64,000 bases of DNA from Klebsormidium nitens (lineage: Eukaryota; Streptophyta; Klebsormidiophyceae; Klebsormidiales; Klebsormidiaceae): assembly GCA_000708835.1 (NCBI GenBank), contig DF237041.1, positions 148,401 through 212,400 of the forward strand, in the 5' to 3' direction. Made by a program: the position numbers and the translations under genes. Positions 1 through 10,917 of the stretch are shown here, piece by piece (positions within the stretch are counted from its first letter, which is position 1; every line of letters starts with the position of its first letter). Below the pieces are notes generated by a model that was not told the DNA's origin, did no database searches, and saw only the letters and a program-made list of their open reading frames with translations.

Positions 1-136
1 CTCACAAGCTGGCAAACAGACTTCCAATCGAGAGCCCCTGATATTCCATCAGAAGGAGTACCACTTTGCTGCTCAGAATACATAAATACATCAAACAAAA
101 GCTCGCAACTTGAGAACATGGGTCGGAGCAACTCAC

Positions 137-2131
137 AGGATCGCAGCTGCAGAGAAATCCTTTTGCGAGTACTGAACCCCTGCAGTGTACTTGGTCACTT
201 CGCCCTTGTTGGTGTCATAAGCACCCTCGCCTCCCACCAGAACGCCATCCTTTCCGATGGCAATGGACCCCTCTGCGACTGGTGACTGCTTCAAACCAAT
301 GCTCCCCTTCAGCCCCACAAGGCCGCGCACATACTCGATGTCAAACTGCAAATAGCAGGGGACACGTGTGAAACTAACGTCACAATGGTTGCAAAGATTC
401 AGGAACGCAGACAACTTCGGAACACAGCGTAAGTGACGACTTCCGAATACAACGTAAATCGCACAAATAACTTGCTATGTATGTGAGTTGCTCTCTGGAC
501 TCTTGCATTGCCAAGAGGGCGCACGGCGCAACTTATAGACGCCATCGGCTGGATAAGACCAATGTTTTGCAGAGAAAGACCAGCGTTCTGCAACCACCGC
601 TCGCTTCGTCAACCGCGGTGGCCAAAGACACGGGATGCTTACCTTGCCCGACTGCGAGTCAGGGATGGTACCCTTGATGATGGCTTTTAGCCCTGGCGCC
701 AGGTCATTGACGGTCGTGGTCGTGTGAATCTGCATTTATCAAGACACAATGACTTTTTCAACCACCTGGAAAAGCAGACGAACTCCGACATCCAAACATT
801 GCACAAATGACTCGTGTGTTCCTTGGTGATCGCTGGAACAAACCCTGGTCAATTTCATGCTCTCCGGATCTTAATGCCCAGTCTTTCCAGATTTCAACAC
901 GTTGGAATCAATGCGATTGTGTGCGGCTGTGAACCAGCTTGGATAATCCAATCTCCTTAGAATATTGAGTGGTTTGCTCAACCAAATAATGTAATCTCGA
1001 AAACCTCAAAATGAGCGATGCTAGTGCCGAGATTTAGTACGCATTCAAATGAGTACAAGATCGAACCTCATTGATTGCCGATCTGCAAGAATTGACAAGC
1101 ATTTGGCTCACCTTTGACGCCGAGTCAATCTTCCATTCAGTCTGCAGATTGTTTTTCTTGTAGCAGGCCTTGACCTCTGCCAATGCTGCCTCTCCCTTCT
1201 TTGTGCCAGTGGAAGAGAGAACCTGCAGACAAGCAAAAAACTTATGCTCGGGCACCGATGCATGCAGCCAGAGCTCTCCATTTGCTTTCAGGACAGCAAG
1301 TCCACAGATTTTGACATCCTTCAACTCGCACTTTTGAATTATTATCCAGTCAACGTAAGATGCACAACAAAGCTGCCACGAGGTCCTGAGGTGGACCAGA
1401 ACTAGGATCTGACTATGCACACATGCCTCGTCCTAGTTTTCAATCCTGAGATTTGCAATGCCTGATCAGACAGGTGAAAGCCTAGTGCAAGAAAGGCGAA
1501 ACCCTAGTGCAAGTATCAGAGATACATTGGTAACAGTATACCTTCTAAGGCAAAGCTCTTTGCCTGTCGACACCCTTCTGACTAATGCAACAATTTCTTT
1601 TCGCCACAAGCCATTTGCATGCAGAAATGCACCAGATCAAAGCAGATGACTCGTGCCAAACTCATGCAAAGGGGTTGAATACCATTACCTGGAAAATCCA
1701 GCAGAGCATACAGAAACTACAACTGTAGATAGCTTGCTCAGATATGGACCAAGAGGAGATGCTCAATCACCCATTGCAGAAATGAACTCTAAAATCAGAA
1801 ATTGTTGTTGAGCTGCTCACCAGACCAGTGGAGGTGGTGGAGTTGATGGTGACCTTCTGCTCGGTCGTGAAGTCCTTGGTCAACAAGTCTGCAAAATGTC
1901 CTCTGCGTTGAGTCAGTTTCTTCCTCCCTCCCCTGACAACAAGCAACATCAATTGTCCACCTCCAGCAATGTAAACCCTTGCCTCAGCCCCAAGTGCTGC
2001 ATCCAAATCATTGCAGCAAAGGTTAACCAGCGCAGTTTCGACCGAATAAACCATCAAACCAGCAGTTGCGCAAGAACCTTACCCTTGGTCTGCTTCCCAA
2101 TGTCACCAAAGAAAGCAGGTCCCTTAGCCAT
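137..2131 (-). CDS. VDAC: Mitochondrial porin VDAC, 5' part of gene (runs off left edge)
   Basis: Voltage-dependent anion channel, the outer mitochondrial membrane beta-barrel that passes ATP, ADP and small metabolites. Five exons are visible on the minus strand: 2131-2083, 1888-1821, 1222-1112, 729-643 and 345-137, all with GT-AG borders and matching phases. They give about 174 residues of a family usually near 275, so the C-terminal strands lie beyond position 1. The protein starts MAKGPAFFGDIGKQTKDLL, the typical plant VDAC N-terminus. It continues with the motifs FTTEQKVTINSTTSTGL, TEWKIDSASK and GSIGLKQSP, which read as alternating beta-strands. The ATG at 2131 is chosen because the conserved N-terminus begins there. 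It lies about 575 bases from the divergent CHCH gene, another mitochondrial protein. Family assignment is secure. Confidence 0.93.
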
Positions 2132-2706
2132 GGCTCCCGTTGCTTCTCGTTCACAACTATATCTGCAGACGCTCCAATTCAGCAACCAGTGTTCCAGCAA
2201 CCACCCTTTGCCTGCTGATCCTTCTCTGCGCGACAAGCCTGCCAGTGAATTCTGAATCTTGAAGTTGAGACTGCGCAGCTCAAAGGAGATTCTCGACACG
2301 AGGGTTAGGCGCGGTGCGAAACCCGGGTACGCTACCCTCGTTCGATTCCAGTGCTGACGTGGCAATGAATGTTCGGAGTTGGCTAGCAAGGCAGGTCAAT
2401 CACTCGACCAGTCTGAGTGATATACTTCCGCGTCGAAAGCTAAGATCCGGGTTGAGCCCAAACGGACATGGTTTAGCCTCGGCGTTGCTTGCTCTCCGCG
2501 TCTCTAGATTCCTCCTGACGTTTCCTCCTGAGCCTCCGAGTCCGAGTCAGAGGCGTGACTTCAGAGCAGAGAAACTTGAGAGGAGAAGTTGAAGCAAGGA
2601 AGAGCGCCTTTAAACGGATTGTGCATTCAGACTGAAGTTCTCTGCTACTTTTCATACCGGGGAGACACCATTTCGACATCCTTTTGATCTTGCAAACAGG
2701 AAAGCA
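2132..2706. promoter_or_regulatory. Shared intergenic region between two divergent mitochondrial-protein genes
   Basis: This 575-base gap separates the VDAC start codon (minus strand) from the CHCH start codon (plus strand). It must hold the 5' leaders and promoters of both genes unless upstream exons exist elsewhere. No TATA box or other motif stands out. A shared promoter is inferred only from the head-to-head arrangement. Confidence 0.45.
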
Positions 2707-5700
2707 ATGGCCCGTAGCAGAGGCGGAAGCCGACCAGGTGTGTATTCTTTCTGTTGGTGAAGTGAAGCTTCGACCTTCTCGGTGTGCCAAATCTTCGTTC
2801 TTCGTCACACGAGTCTTCGGAAGCTCTTGTGAAGACATCTTTCTTTCAAATACAAAGAGATATGCTTTTGGTGTTGAAACATGTCAAATCATTGCTCGAT
2901 CACACTGATTCAGTATTTTGAAAGGCCCCGTATGCAGCAAACCTGAAGATATGGTCATTTGTGCATGGGTTTGTTTGTTTTACCTTTGCAGAGGCGCAAA
3001 CTGGCTGCATCTACTTTATGTGGTGCATCGTTTGATGCGTGTGAATAGCTTTGGCTGCAAGGGGCCTGTTTAGCACGATGTGACTAGGCCTCTGGTCACA
3101 TGTTGCTCTGATGCCTGATAAGGACCGCGCTCTCCCTTTCCAAGAGGTTGATCTGGGTTTCTTGATTGAGCATAATATTTCGACCACAAATGACTCATCT
3201 TGATTGTTTTTGCACCACAGCTCTTCAGGGGCCCGCTCGCTCTGCAGCAGAGGACCACACTTGTCCTCGTTGTGAAGATTGATATTTGATTCTAGATGGC
3301 AAATACTTCCTAGACTGTTTAATCCAAATAGACTTACCTAGCTGTTCTTGCACCACAGCTCCCCGGGCGCCAGCTCGTCCTGCAGCAGCCCGCCCGGCAC
3401 CCCCTCCAGCAACGAGTGAGTTGTTTGCTTCCCTTCGCTTACCCCTATGTCTTCAGTGGGTGCAAATCTTGTGACGCCATGGTCGCCAGGGTGCAAATTG
3501 AAAGAGGGCCCTCGATGCTATTGGTCTTTTCTGTGTAAAGTTCGTCTCCGATGTCTGCACTTCATCGCAAGCATTTTCTTGTGCTTCAATAGGACCGAGT
3601 AGAAGAGTAGTCACGCAGATGTTTGACACCTTGTCGCACCCTGCGCCTTTGAAGGGTAGCGCAACGCATGATATGTTTCAGAGCCTCCTTGGGCAATCCA
3701 ATCGTGACTTCCTTTCTTGTGGGAAGCAGGAGGAACTTAGCAGTTGGGGACTAGAAGGTGGCGCTGCTATTTCCATGTCCTAATCCCCCTTCTCTGCTCT
3801 ATATTGGCCTAATTTTTGTCGCGAAGCGACTCAGTTACTGCTTGTTTCGGTGTTGCCCCATTTCCTGCACTAAACAGCGTTGCTTTCTGTGCAGCCCATT
3901 CGGCCCCCGCGCCCGCACACCATCAGCAAAGCAGCGGCGGCGGTTTGATGTCGAGCATTGGCTCCACAATTGCGCAGGGTGAGTTTGAATCTGCCATCCT
4001 GGCTTCTAGTTGTCGGGCTGAAGTAATACCTCTCTCTTTGGCTAAGATGGGAAAGGTTATTCAAGAAACATTCTGTTTGCTGTCTGCCGCAGCGGACGTC
4101 CTGCTCTGACATCTGTGTGAAGAGAAGGCGGTTTTCTGCGAAAACGAAGGACTCAAGGATTTTGTTGTCAAGGTCCAGCTGGGGGAGTGTTTCATGCGAG
4201 CCTGGCATCTGAAGTGCCACTCTGGTTTAGCCTGCCTTTTCATCGGTGTTGTGGTCAGGTTTTTGCTTGCCGTCAGTTTTGATCAGGTTGTGAAAGATGC
4301 TTCAGGTTCTGACTGGCTGGCTTGAGAGTGTCCAGGATCCTTGGAGTTTTCTGCTGTTGTGATTTGGTGTGATTTGGTGTGACTTGGTGTAAAAGGGGAT
4401 GAGGGATCAGCCTATACAAGTTGTCAAATTACCACTCAGAAGAGACGAGCATCTCGTTTCAATCTTGATCGAAGCATCAAGCCCATCCGAGCCAACTGAA
4501 TTGCGCATAACACTTTTCTTGCGATGTTTCGTTCATGTTTGAACGCCCCTCCCATTCGGCCCCAGCTGTTGAGCTTCTTGGGCTCCTTGGTAGTTAGCAG
4601 ACCTTTACTTTGTCCGCTTCCAAATGTTACCTCCAACGATCAGTTGTGGTTCTTTAAATTTTTGCATGGGGTGTACGGCCGTTGGGATTGTCGAATCCGA
4701 CAAAAATGATCAACGACAGGAGAGCCAGAATTCAGTGGTCGAGGTCTGTGTTTGCTGCTTGTTCACGGGATGTTTCGAATCTCCTCTGGTTTTGCATGTT
4801 TGCACCAAGGCCAAGGCCTATTTCCATAACTTTTGCCAGGCCTAAAAATGGAGATTCTATTGCGAGTGAGATTGTTGCTCAACACCTTTTGTTGCATAGG
4901 TTATTGAGGTCATTGGTTGCTGTTGCAGGTATGGCTTTCGGCGGTGGCAGCGCCGTCGCCCATCGGGCAGTCGACGCCGTGATGGGCCCGAGGACCGTGC
5001 ACGCGGCGCCCGAGGCTCCTTCCGCAGCCGCCGAGCCGGCTCAGTATGCTGGCAACAGCGCCGCCCAGTTTTCCAACAGCAGCATGGACAACGCCTGCAG
5101 CAACCAGACGAAGTCGTTCCGCGATGTGAGCTGTCGCTTCCTTTGTTCATTGGATCTTTCTGCAGGTGTTCCCCCCCGCTTTTGCGTCAGCTTGGTTTGT
5201 GACGAGTTGGAACGGGGCAGTTTGCCGCACGTGCCGTCGTTCCCTCAGCCGAAAGTACAGTTGAGAACAAGTGTGCTCATTGGTATCGTTCTGCTACGTA
5301 CAAAATGGTGAAGCCGAAGGCGTTGGGATTTTGCGAGGTTCAGGGACCGCTTGCAGGGATAAACGGAGACCTGCCTGGTTACCGGTTGCTTTTTGTGTTG
5401 GCAAACGTGCTTCAGTTCAAAATCAACGTCCCGCTAAACGCTCGGAGGAGAAGCGGGGTCTAAATCCGATGACGATAAGGTTTCTGGCCTGGGATGCGTT
5501 TTCCAAAGTTCATCTCATTTCTATCTTATCGTTTTCGGAGCTGCCCGAGCGACTATTGCTGGTGGTATTCTCGAATTGGATGATTTGCTCTCAAGATTGC
5601 CTACCTCTCAGCTCCGGCCTGTCACAGCTCGGACTCCCTTTCTTCTGCTTGAAGTAACGCGTTTCTTGGGCACACCCACTGCTGTTGGTCAATGTTTCCC

Positions 5701-6022
5701 AGGTACGGTAGCAGGTAATCAGGACATGAAGTGGCCCAGCTGCGCAGCATGTACGACGCCCCTGAACTGTACCAGGGGTCCTAAACGACCGGGGAAATTT
5801 GGTGTGCTTATGACGGGGAGGCTTTGAATATGGTGATTGGGGAGATTTTGATCATGGTGTTTTGATAAAATCGGAGTGCCTAAATCTATTGCCTTATGAG
5901 GATTATTAAGACGTTTGAAATTGTTTCTGCAGTGCATCGAACATTACGGCGACGACATCTCCAAGTGCCAGTTCTACGCCGACATGCTCAAGGAGTGCAG
6001 AACAAACAGCGGCTGTGAGTAA
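2707..6022 (+). CDS. Twin CX9C (CHCH) mitochondrial protein, CHCHD2/CHCHD10/Mix17 type
   Basis: Small intermembrane-space protein of the coiled-coil-helix-coiled-coil-helix family. Such proteins are folded by the Mia40 disulfide relay and support respiratory-chain and cristae function. Exons: 2707-2737, 3359-3415, 3895-3978, 4929-5125 and 5933-6022. They give 152 residues with phases that match at every junction. The N-terminus (MARSRGGSRP) is basic and followed by an Ala/Pro-rich stretch, as in CHCHD2-like proteins. A Gly/Ala central segment follows (GSTIAQGMAFGGGSAVAHRA). The last two exons make the C-terminal domain with two CX9C motifs, spacers SNQTKSFRD and QFYADMLKE; the first motif is split by the last intron. 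Introns are long relative to the exons, and intron 1 holds a decayed copy of exon 2. Divergent neighbour is VDAC. Confidence 0.9.
3205..3252 (+). repeat. Decayed duplicate of CHCH exon 2 with its 3' splice site
   Basis: The stretch ending TTTTTGCACCACAG at 3220, and the following 25-30 bases with CTCTGCAGCAG, closely match the true exon 2 border 138 bases downstream (acceptor ending at 3358, then exon sequence with CCTGCAGCAG). The acceptor is intact, but the exon body loses similarity after the CAGCAG. It looks like a tandem duplication of a splice junction that has since decayed, and it could be a cryptic acceptor. Confidence 0.65.
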
Positions 6023-7375
6023 CAGTGTTTGCCCTCGTCCAAGTCTTTTGCAAACGCACGGATGCCTCATAATGCTGTTGTGCTTCTACGCCCTTACAAA
6101 AATTTTGAGGGGTTTGTCTTCGTGCTGTGGGCAGTGCGCAGTACATGCCTTAGTGAAGTAGGCGGATCCGCATGATCGACGTCCTTGTGTTCGCTTGTTG
6201 AAGCTTTCCGATGTTTTGGTTATTTGACAAACGCGTTCCCTTTGTGCAGCGGTTTTGTAGGACGACCGCTCGTCGTGGAGAGCGTTCATTATGTATTCAG
6301 CATTAGACATTACCGGCCCTCTTTGGGGTTAGTCTTGAGAAAAACTCGATTCAAATTGTTTGGTCGCCACACATGAGGCCCGCAAAGAAATGACATTTAG
6401 CCTTTGAGCATAGAAAAATATTCATCAATGGTGGCAGGTTCTCGCACACTAATATCAGTTCCCGCCCATACCTTTCGACACCTGACATGTGAAATCAGTG
6501 CCAATATGCACTGACAGGCTGATGCATGATTTATACGGGATCGGATCTGTAGCTGGGAGCTGTACAGATGCGGCATTGCATGGCGCCAGCCAACCTGCTG
6601 CAGGCAGAGCTTTCGAAGTCGGTTAATTGTCATTTAGTCATGTAACGCCCATCAATCCGACACACTATATAACTTAGCATGATCGCATGTATGCGCGTGC
6701 ACAAATAACGGAATGTGCAATGGATTTCAATGGATCTTCAGCTAGCTATATTTTGAATCGATTCGATCCGGCCCTAGCTCTTATATAATATTAGGAACCC
6801 TAGCTCTTCTTATATTAGGAATATTCCACATGCAACGCGCGTGCCAGTCGGATTCAAGCGCACATGCATGCAGCCACATCCGTATGCATCCGCTTAATTG
6901 GAGTCACTGCGCTTGGCACATGTGTGTCTATATGTGATAACCCGGGTCATGCCAGCCATGGGCCCGCCAAGACTCTCACCAGGGGAGACACGTATGAGGC
7001 TGCTTCGATCTTGCCTGAGTGATGCAGCTTTCAAGTAAGTGGCTCAGCTGGGCCGTGTTGCAGGCTGCCCTGCTCTTGCATGACACTGAGGTTCTTCTAA
7101 TGAACGTATATGTATCGATCTATTATGCTAGAGCAAATGGTACAAACAAGCATGCGGCGAACATGTCATGCAGATGCACCACAAAACAGATCTCTCGTTA
7201 TTAGAATATGCAGACAACCTTGAAGGAAGACCTCCTAGTGATTAATGGTACCGGAACTCTTGCAACGCAACCGAATTCTCTGGTTACACCACCTCTTGCA
7301 TTAATCCTGTCATAGAGCTTGGGCGTAATGAATCTCCGCAAACATTAGCACTACTGTTAGGGCCTACCGTACTTT
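6023..7375. other. Intergenic region between convergent CHCH and YIPF6-like genes
   Basis: This should contain the 3' ends of both flanking genes. No coding exon was recognised. A short direct repeat with CCCTAGCTCTT followed by AT-rich TATAATATTAGG-like sequence lies at about 6771-6830. Nothing else is assigned. Confidence 0.4.
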
Positions 7376-9331
7376 TCAGTCGTTGGCAAGGACAAGGAAA
7401 CCTACTGCCACGTACAGCAAGAACACCGGGTACACGGCGAGGGCTTTCCGTGCGGGCGGCACAGCGGACGAAAGGAACGGGTATGCTGACCAAGAGCTCC
7501 AAGCCAAGGAGACAAGAACCACCACACTCCGGAAGAGCTTGTTGCTCCAGCCTAAGCAGACAAGTGCACCCGCGTCCAGGGGGAAGAGGCAGTAACCGAG
7601 CACACTGAGGCTCTGGAAGAAGATGATCTTGCCACCCTACAAGGAGCACAGCAAGAAAGATATCTAAGCACAAGGGTAGCATACAACATAGCACACATAG
7701 ATCTGTCTTTGTGAAAACGAGGTCTGGAAGGGCGGGATTGACAGGTGGGGGACTGGGAGAAGAACCTCTACCGCAAAGAACTTGCGATCTTTGAAGAACG
7801 CAGATGAGTGTTCGAGCAGTGGGAAGGAAAACATGAAGCTGTGGGGATATGTGACAAAAGCAGGACGTGACAATTCGGTGCAGAATCCAAGTTGGTTGAA
7901 GAGAAAGCAGTGAGATCCAGAACATCTCAGGCGTCATAATTCAGATCCACTGATCTAAGGGGAATCTGCCCTTAGGCAGGATTAGTGCTGAAAGTCCTCT
8001 CTTCAGAAGTGAGATCAATTTCCTCCTATTTGAACAGCATCAAGTAGTAAGCAAAAAGTACAAGCATTTACTTACCAGAAGAATGACGTTGAGAGTCAAG
8101 ACGACTGCTCCTGAGGAGAGGACTGCAAACACGACGGCGAAGACCACGGACTGCAATGGTCGAGCAAGTCGCCAAGTCAATTGACAGCGCTCTGAGAGGA
8201 GCAAGTTCCTCTGGGTTCCTCATCTCTGAAGAAGGATACTGATCAAAGCTGCTCCCAAGTATCCCCTTCACAATCCAATCCCCGAGAGTTCTACTTGACC
8301 TTTGATTCAATTGTTCGTGCTACTCAGGTGAGAACTTTCACTGTCTAGAAAACCAACTTGCTAAAAGCAGAGACTACTGTTCATCATCTTTTACTCTTCC
8401 TGCTTGCACTGACGTTGTTCTTCTCTTAACAGACAAGAAGCCGAATTCCCAAGGCCATGAGGACGTAAACGCAATCTGTCATCAACCACGAGCCAGCTTC
8501 AGAAGGTGCATTCAGAAGAACGTGCTGGGGCTTTTCAGAGAGGCGCCATAAGTTAGATCACCATCTCAATTGAGCTGCTATTAAGTAGGCTGCACAAGCC
8601 CAGCAACTTTTCTAAGGGCAGATAATCAACCGCATTGGATTGAGCAGCTGCAAAGCAAGTTCATCGGTACAACCCTAATGTGAAAAAGTGAGCTTCTGCT
8701 TAAATTTGCCTCCAGCTCGAGCTACTGGAGGTGGTGGTTCGCAATCAACCTGATCCAAGCAGACTCTGCAAATTGTATCTGAAATTATTCTAGACTTCTT
8801 CCCGATCTTCTTCAACAAGCATGCCAGACTACTTACTTTGTTGTGCGAGGCCGAAGACGAAAGCGTCAGGGCCAGAAAGATGATGAAGAAAAGCGGGCCC
8901 CATAGATCCCAGTCGCGCAGAGCCTTCCCTGGCTGCGCCCCCGAGAAGCAGGGAAAGACCACGGTCCACACATTGCTCGCCACCCGCAAAATGTCCCTCC
9001 TCAGGGTGTGCCACACAGGCTCAGTTAGGGTTGAGTGGACGGGGGCACTTCCGAATCCCGACGCAGACGGCGCGGCTGGCGGCACTGATGAGGAGGAAGA
9101 CGCGCCATTTGGATTGGTAGAGACCGGAACCGGGGGTGCGGGCGTGCTGAACAGGCCAGCAGGCACGGGGGGAACCTGAGGAACTTTGGGGGGGCTTTTG
9201 GGGCGAGACGGGGGGAGCTGCTGGATAGGGATGGCTGGCTGGACACTGGCACTAAACAGCTGATCGATCTCGTCAATGTCGTCCCGGGAGTCCAGCAGCG
9301 CCTTGTTGGACGTCATCATGCTCCCATACAT
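7376..9331 (-). CDS. YIPF6: YIPF6-like Yip1-domain Golgi/ER membrane protein
   Basis: Multi-pass Yip1-family protein of the early secretory pathway; relatives bind Rab GTPases and act in ER-Golgi transport. Three exons: 9331-8837, 8150-8076 and 7636-7376, phase 0 throughout, giving 276 residues, the usual YIPF6 size. Residues 1-110 are a cytosolic Pro/Ser-rich tail with [10 protein letters not shown]. The family motif [20 protein letters not shown] lies near 140-158. Hydrophobic segments follow: [19 protein letters not shown] (exon 2), the [19 protein letters not shown] loop, and three more helices in exon 3, ending [13 protein letters not shown]. The ATG at 9331 opens the acidic tail, with no better start upstream in frame. 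YIPF6 rather than another Yip1 member is inferred from the DLWGPL and LGYCLFPLD motifs. Confidence 0.88.
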
Positions 9332-10870
9332 GCGATGCGGGAGGAACTTAATCTGCCCGATTATCAGGAACCTGCCCCCAGCGAGCCAGCACTCAAAAGG
9401 AGCCTCACAATTTTCTCGCCAAGAATGAGTTGAGCCACAACTTCAGCCGTGAAGTTGAGGGGCGGATCGCAGCGCTGAGCGGACACTTGCCATTGGCCCC
9501 GGTGGGCCTTGATTTATAGCTGCCTCCCCTTTGTCAAGGCTGCAGGCACCTGCCTGCTTTTGAATGGGAAAATACCAATTACGGTAGAAAGGCGCACGGC
9601 GGATGGCCGCCAATACAGTGAGCATATATTAAAAAGCTGCACGCTTATGACGGGGTAATTTTGCGCAGCCAACTACAATCTGTAATCGTTTCTGCGTGGC
9701 TTGAGTGGCCGATTTCTGTGCTCGCATGCCCGTTTGTCCGCAATACTCCGTGGACATTTCGAAGCGTATATCTGCGAATATCCGTGCCAGGAATGGTAGG
9801 ATTCTGAATTCAACAATTTCCTGTTCCAACTGATCAGGGTGAAGGTGGGTGAAGGCGGCGACGTACACGGTACAGAAGAACTTCTGAGTTGGTTGGCGCA
9901 CTGCACCTGCATGAGGTGCTGTGGGCATTGTGAGTGGTGTGGCAGGCTGCGAAAGGCTTTTCAGAGTGGCAGATTGCTTGCTTCAGGTTCCTTGTCAAGT
10001 ATCCACAGGTTGGTCCACTACCATTGCAAATCAAAGAGGAGGCTCTGAGGCAATGGTTGGTGGCGTTTGGAGCACCACCTCGAGCAGGTAGGAATCTTGA
10101 TGAGCAGTGCATGTTTGTCGGGAACTTTTACTCCTAATCGGTATCAGATTGTGGTCTGATGCATCGGTTCTGCATGCTGCTGATAAGCTCATTGCAATTG
10201 GGAGGTGGCTGCGACGTCCTCATCAGAAGTTGAAAAGCTACCATATCCAAGTTAAGGTTCTAGTATTGAAGTCGCCTGCTCCTCTTGTACCAGACTTGAG
10301 TGTAAAAATCGCATTTGATGGAAGCCAAAAGCATCAGACTTATTTGAGCACGATAATGCAGGCTTGCTTTGGTGCCTGCAGCTTGCAATCTTTTTGTTGG
10401 ACTTTGTTCAAATGAGGCCATCTCTTTCAAATGAAACCAGGGCTTGTGAAATTTCAGCAGGATACGCTTCTCATTTGAGCTTTTAAGGACTCTTCTTCTG
10501 TGCAACTGCATCTTTAAATTGGCATCTTCCAGTGCAACAAATGTTGTTTTGATGTGAAAGGCACACCTGCGAAGTTGTTTGATGTGCATGATATAAACAT
10601 GTAGGAGAAACAGTTGATGGTGTCAGGCTTAAACAAAAAAAGCGATCCTCAGCGAGCCCTGTTACTGAGGAACCTGATTCTACACTCTCACCTTGCAGAA
10701 ACAGTTTGCAGCCGCTGGCACGCTGCAGTTCGCTGGCAGCTCAGCCATCCCTGAGGATAAGGGCAGTGAAACTTCTAGCATCTGGACTGAAGGTCGAGAA
10801 TAAGTCTCAGATTGAGCACTAGGCAGCGAAGCAGGACACTACAACAGGACACTGCAAGAGATCCGTCTAG
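9332..10870. other. Upstream of YIPF6; possible unassigned plus-strand exons
   Basis: Contains the YIPF6-like 5' flank. Between 9930 and 10096 the plus strand reads KYPQVGPLPLQIKEEALRQW before a good donor (GAGCAG then GTAGGA at 10097). A candidate terminal exon follows an acceptor at 10698 and ends at 10803 in one frame, or earlier in another. The two pieces do not join in a single convincing frame, and no family is recognised. A minus-strand frame at 9629-9928 is equally protein-like, so strand is uncertain. Treated as unresolved. Confidence 0.2.
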
Positions 10871-10917
10871 CTACATTGGGGGCCGCCTGTGAGTCCCCCA
10901 AGTCCACCTCTAGCTTG

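Noticed and set aside
2300-2360. Possible tRNA suggested by GTTCGATTCC
   Set aside because: The flanking bases do not pair to form a T-arm stem and no cloverleaf could be drawn upstream.
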